From positions 68,045,430 through 68,109,429 of the forward strand of contig OZ022342.1 of the NCBI GenBank assembly GCA_963989245.1: 64,000 bases of DNA, given 5' to 3'. Below the pieces are notes generated by a model. It saw only the letters and a list, made by a program, of their open reading frames with translations, did no database searches and was not told the DNA's origin. The position numbers were made by a program, and so were the translations under genes. The DNA comes from Nansenia antarctica (Eukaryota; Chordata; Actinopteri; Argentiniformes; Microstomatidae). Below are positions 1-13,134 of the stretch, one piece after another (position 1 is the first letter of the stretch; every line of letters begins with the position of its first letter).

Positions 1-1217
1 GTGTTACATTGTATTATGTAAAAGTTATGCAAGTGTAGGTCTTTCGTACTGTGCAAGTAAATATTGTCACTACTGTGCAAAAAACGTCTTGTAGGTGGAA
101 ACGGGATATAAGAGAGTTGAGTTTTCGTTCTTTTTTTGGGATACTTTCCTCAACAAAAAAAAAAGTTTCTCATCTATTCAGCTAAATATGGTCCCAAAAT
201 AAATTTATTTTATGCATAATGTTTAAAATAAAGAAATAAATACATTTACTTCATGTAAATTATTTTAAAACGTCATCTTGAACAAAAAACATCAAACACA
301 AAATCTTTGCACCTTTTCAAAAAAAGTAAATACAAGCTTGTCATTCAGATATCTATGAGGCTTGTATGCAACAAGTAACTATATTCTGGGGCCATATCAA
401 CAGTGGAATATCTTTTAGTAAATGATCCCTTTAACATGTTCGGTTCCACAGTACATCTATCATAAGTAGATTGCGCCGTCAAAACATTAGCAATGAGTTG
501 GTGAAAAGAATACCAACTATCTGGTGGCACATCAATGGCCTAGTTACTAGAGGAACAGTATATTTAAACTGTTGTTAGTGTTCAAAGATATTTTCCCTAT
601 TATCCCTATGTTCCAACGTGTAAACTGACACGGCCCTGAATCACAAACAGTATTAGAACCTCAAAACGAGAAATGCATAGAAATCACACATTCTAGGGCT
701 GTAATTATTACCAGTGGCATGTTGGAAAATATTTCTTCCCTTCTCCTTCCCTTTCTGTCAGTGAGTCATAGCTTTTTTTTCTGTTTTTTTTTTTTTTTTT
801 AAGGAAACCACATTCCCTGTGCAGCTTTCCCCATCTCAACACAGACAGTATTGTTCGCCGTCATAATCAGTCGGTATTCATTTGGAGAGTGGCGCGAGCG
901 AGTGGAGCTGTCCAATGGGGAGCTTGAGATTGGCATTCAGGTCAGGAGAAGGCATGTGGGTTACTGTAATGAGTGGATGATTAGGGGTGCTAATTAAGGT
1001 TATTGAGGGGCTCCGGTGTCCACACTGGACTATGTTATCCCCTACTGCTGAACAGACACAGAATAAGTGCACTCTCCTAACTTGAGATCTGCTCACGTAA
1101 CTCTACCTTTCGTGTAAATCATAAATTGATGTCAATCGGAGATCGGTGTGAAAGTTGGATGTTCTATCTTTTTCACATGACTAAGTTCAAATATGATGAA
1201 AATGCCATTAGAACAAT

Positions 1218-1366
1218 GGAGGCTAGTGGAGGGAGAAATTGGAGGAAGGCCTCATTGTAATGCATGGAACGGAATAAGGAATGGTGTCAAATATCGATAC
1301 CATTCCGTATTCCATTCCTTGCATTACAATGAGCCCATCCTCTGATGTCTACCTCCGCCAGCCTGC
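1218..1366. mobile_element. Palindromic MITE, copy 1
   Basis: The two halves are near reverse complements. The left half contains TCATTGTAATGCATGGAACG and the right half GCATTACAATGAGCCCATCC, so the copy can fold into one long hairpin. The same family recurs at 17250-17350, 29574-29704, 35262-35430 and 51157-51294. No coding capacity is seen. Confidence 0.8.
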
Positions 1367-2220
1367 CCTGCATTATAATGATGGGTGGTAGGCTCAGTGT
1401 CACATTCACAGGTGAGCAATATCAGCCTGTTGTGGCTAGTGCAGCCACATCTAGCAAAAGTAGGAAAGCGTCTTTTATTTTATTTAATTTTTTTAAATGC
1501 TGTAGTTTCACAAAACATATCTATATGGCTGTTTTCCTAAGAGTGGCAATGAGAGGGAAAGCTCTTGTTTCCTCAGCAATAACGAACACATCCTCAAAAT
1601 CCGAAGGAGACTTGCTGTATATTCGAGTGAAACCGAATGTTTACATAAACTTGTATGTAAACATTTCATATTTTGTTATTTGAAGACTGCGTTTAAGAAC
1701 ATTTCACATTTCAGAGCAATGTCGCGTACTTCAATAAGAGTAGAAAAAAATATTGAATGTAATAATGCATGTAAATAAGTGTTGACTATTTTTGCTTTAT
1801 TTTGTAGTAGACCTGATTATGCCACAGTAGATGACATTGTAGCACACACAATGGGTTGGGAGGGTTGAAACAAGTGAACATATTATTTTGCAGCCCCGGC
1901 TGCGGCTTTGTCGACTATCAACGCGAGTCTGCTAGCTTTGCCCTCCTCTGAACTATTCTCTTCAAAAAGCAACTTCTCTTAAATCCACCTCATTTATGGA
2001 AAGTCTATGACGCACTGTACATTTCTAGTGTAGACTTCTTTAGTAGTTAGTGTTTGTGAGAGAGCCTGTATGTACGTGTGCGTATATGAGCGTGTTATTG
2101 AGTGTGTGTCCAAGTGTTCACGCTATTGATGGCCTTTTAAACATTGCAAATCAAAACAGATTGTATTATTGTGATGTGCAGTGGGGAACTGGACTTGTTT
2201 TTGTATTTCTGCTTGGGTTA

Positions 2221-2294
2221 AAGAGAGAAAGAGAGAGAGAGAGAGTGAGTAAGTGTGTGTGTGTGTGTGAGTGAGTGAGAGAGACTGAAACTGA

Positions 2295-2340
<46 letters not shown>
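2221..2340. repeat. GA then GT microsatellite
   Basis: A (GA)n-rich stretch (about 2223-2290) runs into a nearly pure (GT)n tract of about 20 units (2297-2338). Confidence 0.95.
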
Positions 2341-3666
2341 ACATGTGAGCATATGTAAAGCTTGAGGTTTTGCAGGAGACTGGTGGCCTTTATGTAAACG
2401 GTAATGTGTTCATGTTCATTATCAGCACCCCTTAGCCTGATACCAAAAAGCTATTTGTGTTTCAACCTATTCAGCCTCTTAGTCAGCCAGTTTCCAGCCA
2501 GTCTCTGTTTCACCAGAGAAGCTGGGTATCTTTGTCGAAGGAGCCCTGATGAGTTGCCAAAGACTGCCAAAGTTGACTGTGTTACTCAGCAGAAACGTGT
2601 GATTTCCGTGGCTCGACACCTGGGTCCAATGTGACTTTGTGGAAAGTCACCACCTACCTGTGTCTTGTCTTTGGCTACTTACTGTACCTAGTAGCCTATT
2701 TGAGATGGCGGACGGTGTTGTCGTCATTTACTCAGTAGAATAATTTCCGCTTATACAGTTGTACATCACCAAGTCCAAGCTAGTGTACACATGAACGAGT
2801 GATTCTTTGAACTATTTTGAAACTAGAAACATACATATATAGCAATGTATACCAGTTAACTACAAGGATATTGGTTTTGTCTCATAGACGCCATCTTGGT
2901 TATCACATCTCCATCATGTTGTCATAACATGCTGTAGGTGTACACATAGGATATGTATATCACAACCGGCAACTCTTGGTGAACTGATGACATAACAAGC
3001 TGTTGCTGGAGGTTGAATATTGTGCCATGTTTGAACCCCCTACCTTGCTGTACTTGAGGATTACAGTGTTGCACTGTATCCACACACCATCTGCAATGTA
3101 AAGGCCTCAGTCTCAAGCGTCTAGTAGTGATCCACCACTCATTTTTGTGTGTTGTCTATTCAAATTGTATAGATGCTAGATTTTTTAAATGTGTATTGTA
3201 TATTTATGAAGTTTGGTTGATACCATTACAAGCACTGCTTTTATGAAGCCTAATTTATTGAAGTTGGACATATTTTCCCCCTAAATTTTTGTAGGTATTT
3301 AATCTGATTAGCAGTGGAAAAATAAGGCTGGACAAACTTCTGTGTTTTTGAACTTTTTCTTTTTCTTTTTATATGAATTGTTTACTTCTGTATTGTACTA
3401 TGAAGCAGAATGCATAATCCACAGCTGGAAACTGTGTCATAACAGAAGAAATTAAAGCTTTGTCAAACCATAAAACTTACATACAACACATTTTATTACG
3501 GTACTTAGTCACTTGATGCGTTACGGAACATTTGTCTCAATTCTTTATGGGACATTTTGGCCTGAGTGTTGACCATTTAGCACTGTTTTAAAACCCACAT
3601 AAATCTACCTATTCCACCTTTTAAGGCTAAGGACTGGAACACAGCCTACGCCTATGTACGTACGCA

Positions 3667-6600
3667 GCACGTGTGCATGGTGGAACTGCTGCGGCTCTCA
3701 AGCTTGCGGCTTCCATACTAGCTGGGTGTCTGCTGACTGACACCGCCATCCTCTACCTCAGCAGCATTTCATTTAGGCGCCCATGTTAACAGGTTAGAGC
3801 AGCCATACAGCCCATGTTAACAGGTTAGAGCAGCCATACAGCCCATGTTAACGGGTTAGAGCAGACATACAGCCCATGTTAACAGGTTAGAGCAGCCATA
3901 CAGCCCATGTTAACAGGTTAGAGCAGCCATACAGCCCATGTTAACGGGTTAGAGCAGCCATACAGCCCATGTTAACGGGTTAGAGCAGCCATACAGCCCA
4001 TGTTAACAGGTTAGAGCAGCCATACAGCCCAAGTTAACAGGTTAGAGCAGCCATACAGCCCATGTTAACGGGTTAGAGCAGCCATACAGCCCATGTTAAC
4101 GGGTTAGAGCAGCCATACAGCCCATGTTAACAGGTTAGAGCAGCCATACAGTGCCCATGTTAACAGGTTAGAGCAGCCATACAGTGCCCATGTTAACAGG
4201 TTAGAGCAGCCATACAGCCCATGTTAACAGGTTAGAGCAGCCATACAGCCCATGTTAACGGGTTAGAGCAGCCATACAGCCCATGTTAACGGGTTAGAGC
4301 AGCCATACAGCCCATGTTAACAGGTTAGAGCAGCCATACAGCCCATGTTAACGGGTTAGAGCAGCCATACAGTGCCCATGTTAACAGGTTAGAGCAGCCA
4401 TACAGCCCATGTTAACGGGTTAGAGCAGCCATACAGCCCATGTTAACGGGTTAGAGCAGCCATACAGCCCATGTTAACGGGTTAGAGCAACCATACAGCC
4501 CATGTTAACGGGTTAGAGCAGCCATACAGTGCCCATGTTAACGGGTTAGAGCAGCCATACAGCCCATGTTAACAGGTTAGAGCAGCCATACAGCCCATGT
4601 TAACGGGTTAGAGCAGCCATACAGCCCATGTTAACGGGTTAGAGCAGCCAAACAGCCCATGTTAACGGGTTAGAGCAGCCACACAGCCCATGTTAACAGG
4701 TTAGAGCAGCCATACAGTGTCCATGTTAACAGGTTAGAGCAGCCATACAGCCCATGTTAACGGGTTAGAGCAGCCATACAGCCCATGTTAACAGGTTAGA
4801 GCAGCCATACAGTGCCCATGTTAACAGGTTAGAGCAGCCATACAGTGCCCATGTTAACAGGTTAGAGCAGCCATACAGCCCATGTTAACGGGTTAGAGCA
4901 GCCATACAGCCCATGTTAACAGGTTAGAGCAGCCATACAACCCATGTTAACAGGTTAGAGCAGCCATACAGCCCATGTTAACAGGTTAGAGCAGCCATAC
5001 AGCGCCCATGTTAACGGGTTAGAGCAGCCATACAGCCCATGTTAATGGGTTAGAGCAGCCATACAGCCCATGTTAACGGGTTAGAGCAGCCATACAGCCC
5101 ATGTTAATGGGTTAGAGCAGCCATACAGCCCATGTTAACGGGTTAGAGCAGCCATACAGCCCATGTTAACAGGTTAGAGCAGCCATACAGCCCATGTTAA
5201 CAGGTTAGAGCAGCCATACAGCCCATGTTAACGGGTTAGAGCAGCCATACAGCCCATGTTAACAGGTTAGAGCAGCCATACAGCCCATGTTAACAGGTTA
5301 GAGCAGCCATAAAGCCCATGTTAATGGGTTAGAGCAGCCATACAGCGCCCATGTTAACAGGTTAGAGCAGCCATACAGCCCATGTTAACAGGTTAGAGCA
5401 GCCATACAGTGCCCATGTTAACAGGTTAGAGCAGCCATACAGCCCATGTTAACAGGTTAGAGCAGCCATACAGCGCATGTTAACAGGTTAGAGCAGCCAT
5501 ACAGCCCATGTTAACGGGTTAGAGCAGCCATACAGCCCATGTTAACAGGTTAGAGCAGCCATACAGCCCATGTTAACAGGTTAGAGCAGCCATACAGCCC
5601 ATGTTAACGGGTTAGAGCAGCCACACAGCCCATGTTAACAGGTTAGAGCAGCCATACAGCCCATGTTAACGGGTTAGAGCAGCCATACAGCCCATGTTAA
5701 CAGGTTAGAGCAGCCATACAGCCCATGTTAACGGGTTAGAGCAGCCATACAGCCCATGTTAACGGGTTAGAGCAGCCATACAGCCCATGTTAACGGGTTA
5801 GAGCAGCCATACAGCCCATGTTAACAGGTTAGAGCAGCCATACAGCCCATGTTAACGGGTTAGAGCAGCCATACAGCCCATGTTAACAGGTTAGAGCAGC
5901 CATACAGCCCATGTTAACAGGTTAGAGCAGCCATACAGCCCATGTTAACAGGTTAGAGCAGCCATAAAGCCCATGTTAATGGGTTAGAGCAGCCATACAG
6001 CGCCCATGTTAACAGGTTAGAGCAGCCATACAGCCCATGTTAACAGGTTAGAGCAGCCATACAGTGCCCATGTTAACAGGTTAGAGCAGCCATACAGCCC
6101 ATGTTAACAGGTTAGAGCAGCCATACAGCGCATGTTAACAGGTTAGAGCAGCCATACAGCGCCCATGTTAACGGGTTAGAGCAGCCATACAGCCCATGTT
6201 AACGGGTTAGAGCAGCCATACAGCCCATGTTAACAGGTTAGAGCAGCCATACAGCCCATGTTAACAGGTTAGAGCAGCCATACAGCCCATGTTAACAGGT
6301 TAGAGCAGCCATACAGCACCCATGTTAACGGGTTAGAGCAGCCATACAGCCCATGTTAACGGGTTAGAGCAGCCATACAGCCCATGTTAACGGGTTAGAG
6401 CAGCCATACAGCCCATGTTAACAGGTTAGAGCAGCCATACAGTGCCCATGTTAACGGGTTAGAGCAGCCATACAGCCCATGTTAACGAGTTAGAGCAGCC
6501 ATACAGCCCATGTTAACAGGTTAGAGCAGCCATACAGCCCATGTTAACAGGTTAGAGCAGCCATACAGTGCCCATGTTAACGGGTTAGAGCAGCCATACA

Positions 6601-7100
6601 GTGCCCATGTTAACAGGTTAGAGCAGCCATACAGCCCATGTTAACAGGTTAGAGCAGCCATACAGCCCATGTTAACGGGTTAGAGCAGCCATACAGTGCC
6701 CATGTTAACAGATTAGAGCAGCCATACAGTGTCCATGTTAACAGGTTAGAGCAGCCATACAGTGCCCATGTTAACGGGTTAGAGCAGCCATACAGCCCAT
6801 GTTAACAGGTTAGAGCAGCCATACAGCCCATGTTAACGGGTTAGAGCAGCCATACAGCCCATGTTAACGGGTTAGAGCAGCCATACAGCGCCCATGTTAA
6901 CGGGTTAGAGCAGCCATACAGCCCATGTTAACAGATTAGAGCAGCCATACAGCCCATGTTAACGGGTTAGAGCAGCCATACAGTGTGAGTGAGGTGCGCT
7001 GGCAGTAAGCAGCTCAGCAGTTAGAGCCGCAGCAGACACGCAGCCAGTATGGAAGCCGCATGCGTGAGAGCAGCAGCTGGCAGCTCCGCCACGCACTGCT
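3667..7100. mobile_element. Foldback element with inverted arms enclosing a minisatellite
   Basis: The arm at 3667-3735 contains GCGGCTTCCATACT followed by GTGTCTGCTG. The arm at 7030-7100 holds the reverse complement (CAGCAGACAC, then AGTATGGAAGCCGC). The similarity also extends outwards (GCATGGTGG against GCGTGGCGG). Between the arms is only the 31-bp tandem array. This looks like a non-autonomous foldback DNA transposon whose interior expanded into a minisatellite. No transposase is present. The outer ends and target duplication are not resolved, so the superfamily is open. Confidence 0.6.
3778..6985. repeat. 31-bp minisatellite, roughly 100 copies
   Basis: The consensus unit is CCCATGTTAACAGGTTAGAG followed by CAGCCATACAG (31 bp), repeated head to tail for about 3.2 kb with very few substitutions. 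A minority of units are 33 bp because TG or CG is inserted before CCCATG. The main variable site is the dinucleotide after GTTAA, which is CA, CG or rarely TG. A block of several units with rare variants occurs twice, 655 bp apart (from about 5311 and 5966). No ORF crosses the array. Confidence 0.97.
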
Positions 7101-7109
7101 GAGGTACAG

Positions 7110-8100
7110 GTCGGCGGTGTGATTATAGTGCGAGTCTATGGGAGGTTGGATAACCACTACTCTTCCTCTCAGGTATTGAATGGCACATTCACCTCAGCAC
7201 TCCATTAAAGAAATGATATTATGCAGAAGAGGTTGCCAGTGTTGAATGTGGAATGCGTTGTGTTGTGTTCTGAATACAGTATTTTATTTACTGTAGTTAG
7301 GTGCCTATAAGTATTACGAACTGTCCACCTCTTAGACATAGCAATGCAAGTAACGGCCCTCTAGTAGAGGCTTGTTTCGAATACCTTCTTCGGCCACCAC
7401 ACGCTCGAAATCCACACACACAACTACTGATTCTTTCCTCACACACGAGAACGCCACAGGCTCATTAGCAGGCCCATACCAGTGGCACGGCAGTGCAACA
7501 TCACCAGTCAGCAGAGCCACTCCACATTCATGGCGTTGCTGTGAGTCAGTCAGCCATGAGTGATGAAGAGATCTCAAGAGAGCCGGCGCGTGTCTTTTAA
7601 AGACTGCTCTGTCAGCCTCTGCACACTGCTACCACCATGCCATAAATACATCCAGAGATTTGAAACTCTAAAGACATGATGAATAATCATTACCAGGCGC
7701 TGAACTGGTTTGCAATTACTGGAGCAGTCGGAGGATCCGAGAAGGGGCAACACATCCGGAGGGACCTCATTTATGAAAGGTTCTCACGCACAGACTTGAC
7801 CATAAATTCCATCCATCTTGTGTGGAAATGTGCAATTCGTTTGGGTTCTGCGTGACAATGTCGGAGTGATTTTCAGATGCTTATTAACACTGACATGTTT
7901 CCTCATTAATAAAAAAAAGTACATTTTGATAATTGTATGAATGAGGCCCTAAAGTCTTGATGGTACTCTTAGAATACCGCTTGTTTCTCTCGTACGACTG
8001 TCAACTGCCTTCCAGGGTAATAATGATCTTCCTGTCCAGCTAACTCTCTACAAAGGAATATTTAAATAAACTGTGACACTTTAAAATAACGTGAAAAAAT
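7110..8100. other. Intergenic stretch, no gene seen
   Basis: Unique-looking AT-rich sequence between the foldback element and a LINE tail. Short overlapping ORFs on both strands near 7332-7577 resemble no family I know and are probably chance. Confidence 0.5.
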
Positions 8101-8107
8101 ACTTTTG

Positions 8108-8337
8108 TGCAATATGACAACCCTAGTTGACTATCTGTGCAGTATAGTACAGTGGATTGTGTACATAGCCTTTATTGATGTAAACCAGCTCCCTACCTTC
8201 TTGTGATTTTATGCTTTTTCAAAAAAAAAAAAAAAAAATCCTTTCCTAACACCAGGGGAGCCACCCCTCCTAAATTTCGTTGTTTGGTACCTGTACTGTA
8301 GCAATGACAAATAAAGTCCATTCCATTCCATTCCATT
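8108..8337 (+). mobile_element. 5'-truncated LINE 3' tail (family A)
   Basis: The sequence runs from TGCAATATGACAACCCT through CACCAGGGGAGCCACCCCTC and AATTTCGTTGTTTGGTACCTG to CAATGACAAATAAAGTCC and a (CCATT)n end. The same tail is at 54080-54357 and, in reverse and shorter, at 63731-63799. This is the form expected of a non-LTR retrotransposon 3'UTR: a polyadenylation-like AATAAA followed by short tandem repeats. No coding part is left. Confidence 0.8.
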
Positions 8338-8979
8338 TTGTCTGAAATAAGAGGACGTTGGTACGATTGATCCCATAATTAATTTTAACTACTTAATAGT
8401 ATCACATGAGTTTTAAAAGCAACCTTACATATCAACTCTACTAAGACATTAAATGAATATAGGCCTACTGTGACATTGCATTTAATAAAGGAAAAAGATT
8501 TGGACCCAAAGTAGAAGATTTAATAAGAGGTTTATGGGAGAGTTGCGTAATATGGATGAAGTTCTAGCATTGGTTGCTGGAAACTACGTTGACATGATTA
8601 GTGAAAGCCTTACAAGATCCTGGTCATGGTATGTATAGCCTGTTTTACACCACACATGTGACCACGTCAGACATTCCATAAATTCTAAACTTTAAGCAGC
8701 TTGTACATTTTCCGGCTAACAGTCTAATTTTATTTGAACTAGATTTTCCAGCTTGTATTATGGCAAGTTTGCCATGGTCTTGACTCTTTACAATAAACTT
8801 TCATACTTTCACCAGCCTCCACTGGTTGTATGAACCAAACCAGGACTCGTGTCTGTATGCACAATGTATCCTACTTACAATGGAAACATGATACCGCGAA
8901 GCCCACAGTGGAGCCATGATTCAGTTATACAGCACTTAAAGGAGTACTTAACAAAAAGAAATGAGTGTATATTTCTCAT

Positions 8980-9210
8980 GAGTCCACCATAAGTGTGCAC
9001 CCAAAATATAATTATTTTGCGCATACAAGTTTCTTGCGCATAGAGATATCCTAACAACAAGCTTATACTTACTTCCAGTAAAAGTGAGAGGAAGGATGAC
9101 AAGTTTTGACACAAAAGTGAAAAAGCTTGTAATTAGGATATCTGAGGTTTGTATGCAAAAGGTTATGTTTTTGACTGATAGTTGAAATACACTTGAAAAT
9201 ATTTTTTGAG
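8980..9210. repeat. Short imperfect inverted repeat
   Basis: AAGCTTGTAATTAGGATATC near 9123 has an imperfect reverse-complement partner around 9020-9065 (GATATCCTAACAACAAGCTT). A related sequence occurs at 335-385. It could be a decayed MITE. Confidence 0.35.
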
Positions 9211-9309
9211 TAAAGAACTCTTTTAAATAAGTATTTACATATATACTGTATGTACATGATTGATACATCTTTTGCATCGACAGTAATGGTGCGTTTGTCC
9301 TACTCAAAG

Positions 9310-9930
9310 CCAGAGGAGGTCAGAAATCAGAATGGAACAATCCTTTAAAGAGAGGCAGGACTTCCCAATGTTGCACAAGGTGTTGGCTTGACAGGAAAGG
9401 GTTAGGGCAGAATTCTCCACATCCGTGCCTGGAAAGCTACAGGGTTGTGCAAGCTTTTAGTCCAGCCCAGTGCTACAGTGCAATAGCTGGGCACAAGACC
9501 ACATGCCTACACATGCTGCAGCTCTCCAGGGTTGCGTCTTTCCTCTATTCCTTACATCCTCTCTACCTTCTCAAAAAGCATGGGAGGAAAGTATCTAGGA
9601 GGAGGAACCCTAGATGTTCTCCAATGCCTTTTGAGAGGGAAGGAAGGAGGGTGCGAGGAGGAATAGAGGACAGACTACTTGGGACGCATCCCAGGACTAG
9701 AGTAGAAAACTTAGTAGAAGAGTTAGAGGCACACAGAACAGAGGCAGGGGGGGAGGAGCTTTGCAATGGCGAGCTGCATGATTGGTCAGAAGGAGAGTCA
9801 ATGTGAAGCTGCAGTAGGAGTTATAGGTAGGAAAGGAAGGAATACACAGAGACTGGTTTGATTGGCGACTTGTGAGGAAGCCCAAGGCAAGAAGACGAGG
9901 ACACAGAGGGACTGAGGGAAGTACAGATGT
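9310..9930. other. Intergenic stretch, no gene recognised
   Basis: Purine-rich on the plus strand. It holds a 119-codon plus-strand ORF (9447-9806) of arginine-rich low-complexity composition without recognisable similarity. I see no splice or promoter support for calling it a gene. Confidence 0.4.
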
Positions 9931-12900
9931 CATGACATTTATTCAAGGCATGCTACAATTAAAGTTGTTTTAGGAAAAAAAGTAAGAAGAGATTCTGGAG
10001 TAGTAATTATAAGTAACGATGATCATAATAATGATAATAATAATCATAGTAATAAATTCAAAACATGAAGGAATATGTTTCTATAAAACACAGAAACTCC
10101 ACTCAACCATGCACTGCAAAAATTAGAAAATATGTTTCTTTAATAGTTCATCTTCTATTTGCATTTAATTACATCAACTCATAAATTGAAACCATTTGTT
10201 TCACTCCCCCGTTTCCACTATGTCACACACACTGCTTTACAAATCAAAGCTGGTACTGGTATGATATCAAAATACACAAGACAAATAGGTTTTTTTCTGT
10301 GTTTCATCTTCTTTAAATATAAAAACCAGTTAACGTCTGTTGTTGTTGTTGTCGGTATCTTGTTCCCATAAACCTTTTTGGCCAGGTCAGAAAAGGGAAC
10401 ATTACATTACAGCATTTTCGTTTTATTTTGGTAGTGAAACATTTGACTAGCTATAAATAAGGTCTATCAAGACGTGCCATGAGACATTCTGAAACAGAAA
10501 AAAAACAAATGAGATTGGATCAGACATGGAGTATTGTTCCGCTTTGCCTCCTTAAAACCATGTTAGATCATGGATCACACCTCCCTTTAATACAACTGGA
10601 GATCAGTTGAACTCTCTCATTGTCTCGTCCATATAATTTAGTGATGAAAATAAAAACGTAACATAAAGCATGCTTTAAAAAAAAAGGGATGAATTTAGAA
10701 ATAGCTAAACATTCAAAATCCTTGAGGTTCAAAAGCGCCACGTTAAAACAACACTATAATGACAGGGGGTCATTCGAATTGGATTAAGTTCCTTTGGTTT
10801 CAGTTTGTGTGTTGTCTTGTACAACTCTGAGTAAAGCTAGGTCAATTTGGGTTTTTTGCAGGTTTCTGTGGGGTCAATGGGGAAATGGCCTACATTTACA
10901 CCTCCTGATATTGCCAAGTAAGAAGTTTCCCAAGGGTGATCATTTTTGATGTTGTACTGGCCTTGCGACACTGCAGATGTACAACATCATGAGGTGTGAC
11001 TCCCGTTACCCCCTGTTTAGAGGGAGGTAAACACTGTTTTCATTAACTATGGACCTTAAACAATATAATCTGAACCAAAAATGGGATCGGTTTCTATTTC
11101 ACAGCGAGGAGGAAACAAGTAATGAATAAGATCAATGAAAGGCACATAAACTTTGGTCCTGTGTTATTTGTGACTTCAGTACAAAACCTTGAACAAAATG
11201 AGTAATTTGCGTCTCAGTACATTTTGATAACGTAAAATCACAATTCAACAGAGGCGAAGGTCTCTCTCATCATGGCTGAACTATGTTGTTGCCTGAGTTA
11301 AGACATGACTATTGAAACTAACTATTTTGTCGATACAGAGAGCGCAACACACGAAAGACTTGCGTGAGTACGGTCTGAAAAGTTTAGAGAGAGAGCAGAC
11401 ATTCTAGAATGCACAGCTTCCGTGATACAAGGTTTAGAGTCTGGCTTCTTTCCTGTTCAGAAATCAAAAAGATAACGAAGAAGCTGACGGAGAAAGGATC
11501 CATGGAGGTGTCTTCAACAGAGGAGTGTGATGACCCTCACCAAGGCAGCTCAACATAAATATCAACCACTCCACCTGATCTCTGCATTATTAACTATGGT
11601 TTATGGGGCTCATATAGACCGAACCCAGAAAGGTCACACTTTCAACATATCGTAACAAAGCCTTCATAACCTCGACATACGGCCTAAATAGATATTTCAC
11701 ATATCATTTTCCAAGCAAGTTCATATTAAAGGGTGTTATACCAGATGTGACATAACCCATGACATTTGTCTATGTACGTATGCCTTATAAAGGGTTTATG
11801 AAGGCTTCATTAAGCCTTGAATTTCATTATTCATAAAGTGGAACTTCAGGCTCTCAGACACCAATGCTTCCTGCAGACTCAAACACCAGTGTTGTGAAAA
11901 GCAGAGTGACAGACAACCACAACCAGTTTCATAACCTTAAAAAAAAAATAAACATGTAAAATATCACTACAGATCAAAAACAGGCCAAAAACCCCTAAAA
12001 TGAATAATATGAGATACAGTAAAATAAGATTACAAATCAAAAACACACACACAGAAGTTGGGAGATCTCTTACAGCTTCACTCAAAAACAGCAAAATGGA
12101 GGCATCCCTGAAACGACAGATCGTGTGTTGTGGGCCTCTCCAGACAAACACGGACAGACAAACGGACAAACAGACAGACAGACATGCCAGGTATAGCCTG
12201 ACACGTATCAACAGGTGAAGATTAGCAGCACATACAATTGACAGCCCCAGGTGTGTTGGATACCTGTGGTAAGTCAACAGGTGAACTGAGATTACAATCA
12301 TTCCACAATCTGCCACATTGACGAGAGAAGGACGTGACATTTCATTCAATGTCATCGCTGGCTCTCACTGCTATGTTCGGTCTGAGTGAAACACTCCACC
12401 ATTGATTGTCCCTTAGGTAAGCAGAGAGGTTTCACAACCTAACACATAAAGAACTGTTTCATTAGGAGAAGGTTCCAGATGTTATTTATTAATCACAATC
12501 ACTCTCAGAATCACGAGATGGAGACATCTCAACTGTTCCGGTTACAGTACGTGCAAGATTTCAAGAACCTTTTAAAGTCTCATAACGAAAGAGTCCTTTC
12601 TGATACAACTGTGCTGTCATCATCATCACACAAACATGAGATTAAGAGAAACCCCAGAAGTGAGTGAAATTTGCGTATGCAAAATTCCGTTTATACAGTC
12701 TTTGATGACATTTTCAATATGGATATTCTTTAAAAAGCTTAGTATCTTTTTACTGTTGTCACACACACACACACACACGCACACACACACACTTCTGTAT
12801 TTCTAAATGAACTGTTGCACTGTAACACATTACAACAGTCCATTAAACACCATTGGAGACACACTACTTTGGGAAGTGTTGCCACAGGGATCACACTACT

Positions 12901-13134
12901 TTAGGAAATGTCGCCACAGGCTCTAATGATTGCTGATGGTGTTAGGCAACTCGGAGAAGACCACAAGCCTTGAAGGGTGGAACGCATTTAGAATGAGAGT
13001 AGGCACTGCATGACAGTTGGCCTACACCACAGCACTCATTTTCATGCCACCGTTGGCATTTGATCATACCTACATATGACAAGTCTGCAACAGTCTACAG
13101 ACGCAGTCGATAAAATGCAGCTGTTGGTTCTAAT

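Larger units (their letters stand above)
1..3480. other. Region without a recognised gene; possible 3' end of a plus-strand neighbour
   Basis: I see no exon with recognisable protein similarity here. The DNA is AT-rich, with poly-T runs near 771-800, one palindromic MITE (1218-1366) and a GA/GT microsatellite (2221-2340). A plus-strand ATTAAA at 3451-3456 could be a polyadenylation signal, so part of this stretch may be a 3'UTR of a gene converging on ptbp3. That is inference; no coding end is visible. Confidence 0.3.

Noticed and set aside
3778..6985. CRISPR-like array
   Set aside because: Units are adjacent with no unique spacers, and the host is a eukaryote; it is a plain minisatellite.
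3778..6985. Telomere-like GGGTTAG in the repeat unit
   Set aside because: Only one GGGTTAG per 31-bp unit and not tandem by itself.
7332..7577. 81-aa minus-strand ORF with an overlapping 63-aa plus-strand ORF
   Set aside because: No similarity and overlapping opposite frames; likely chance.
9447..9806. Plus-strand gene of 119 aa
   Set aside because: Low-complexity Arg/Glu-rich ORF without splice, promoter or family support.
11879..12355. 158-aa minus-strand membrane protein
   Set aside because: Leucine/isoleucine-rich stretch comes from T-rich 3'UTR-type DNA; includes CAGA repeats; no family.
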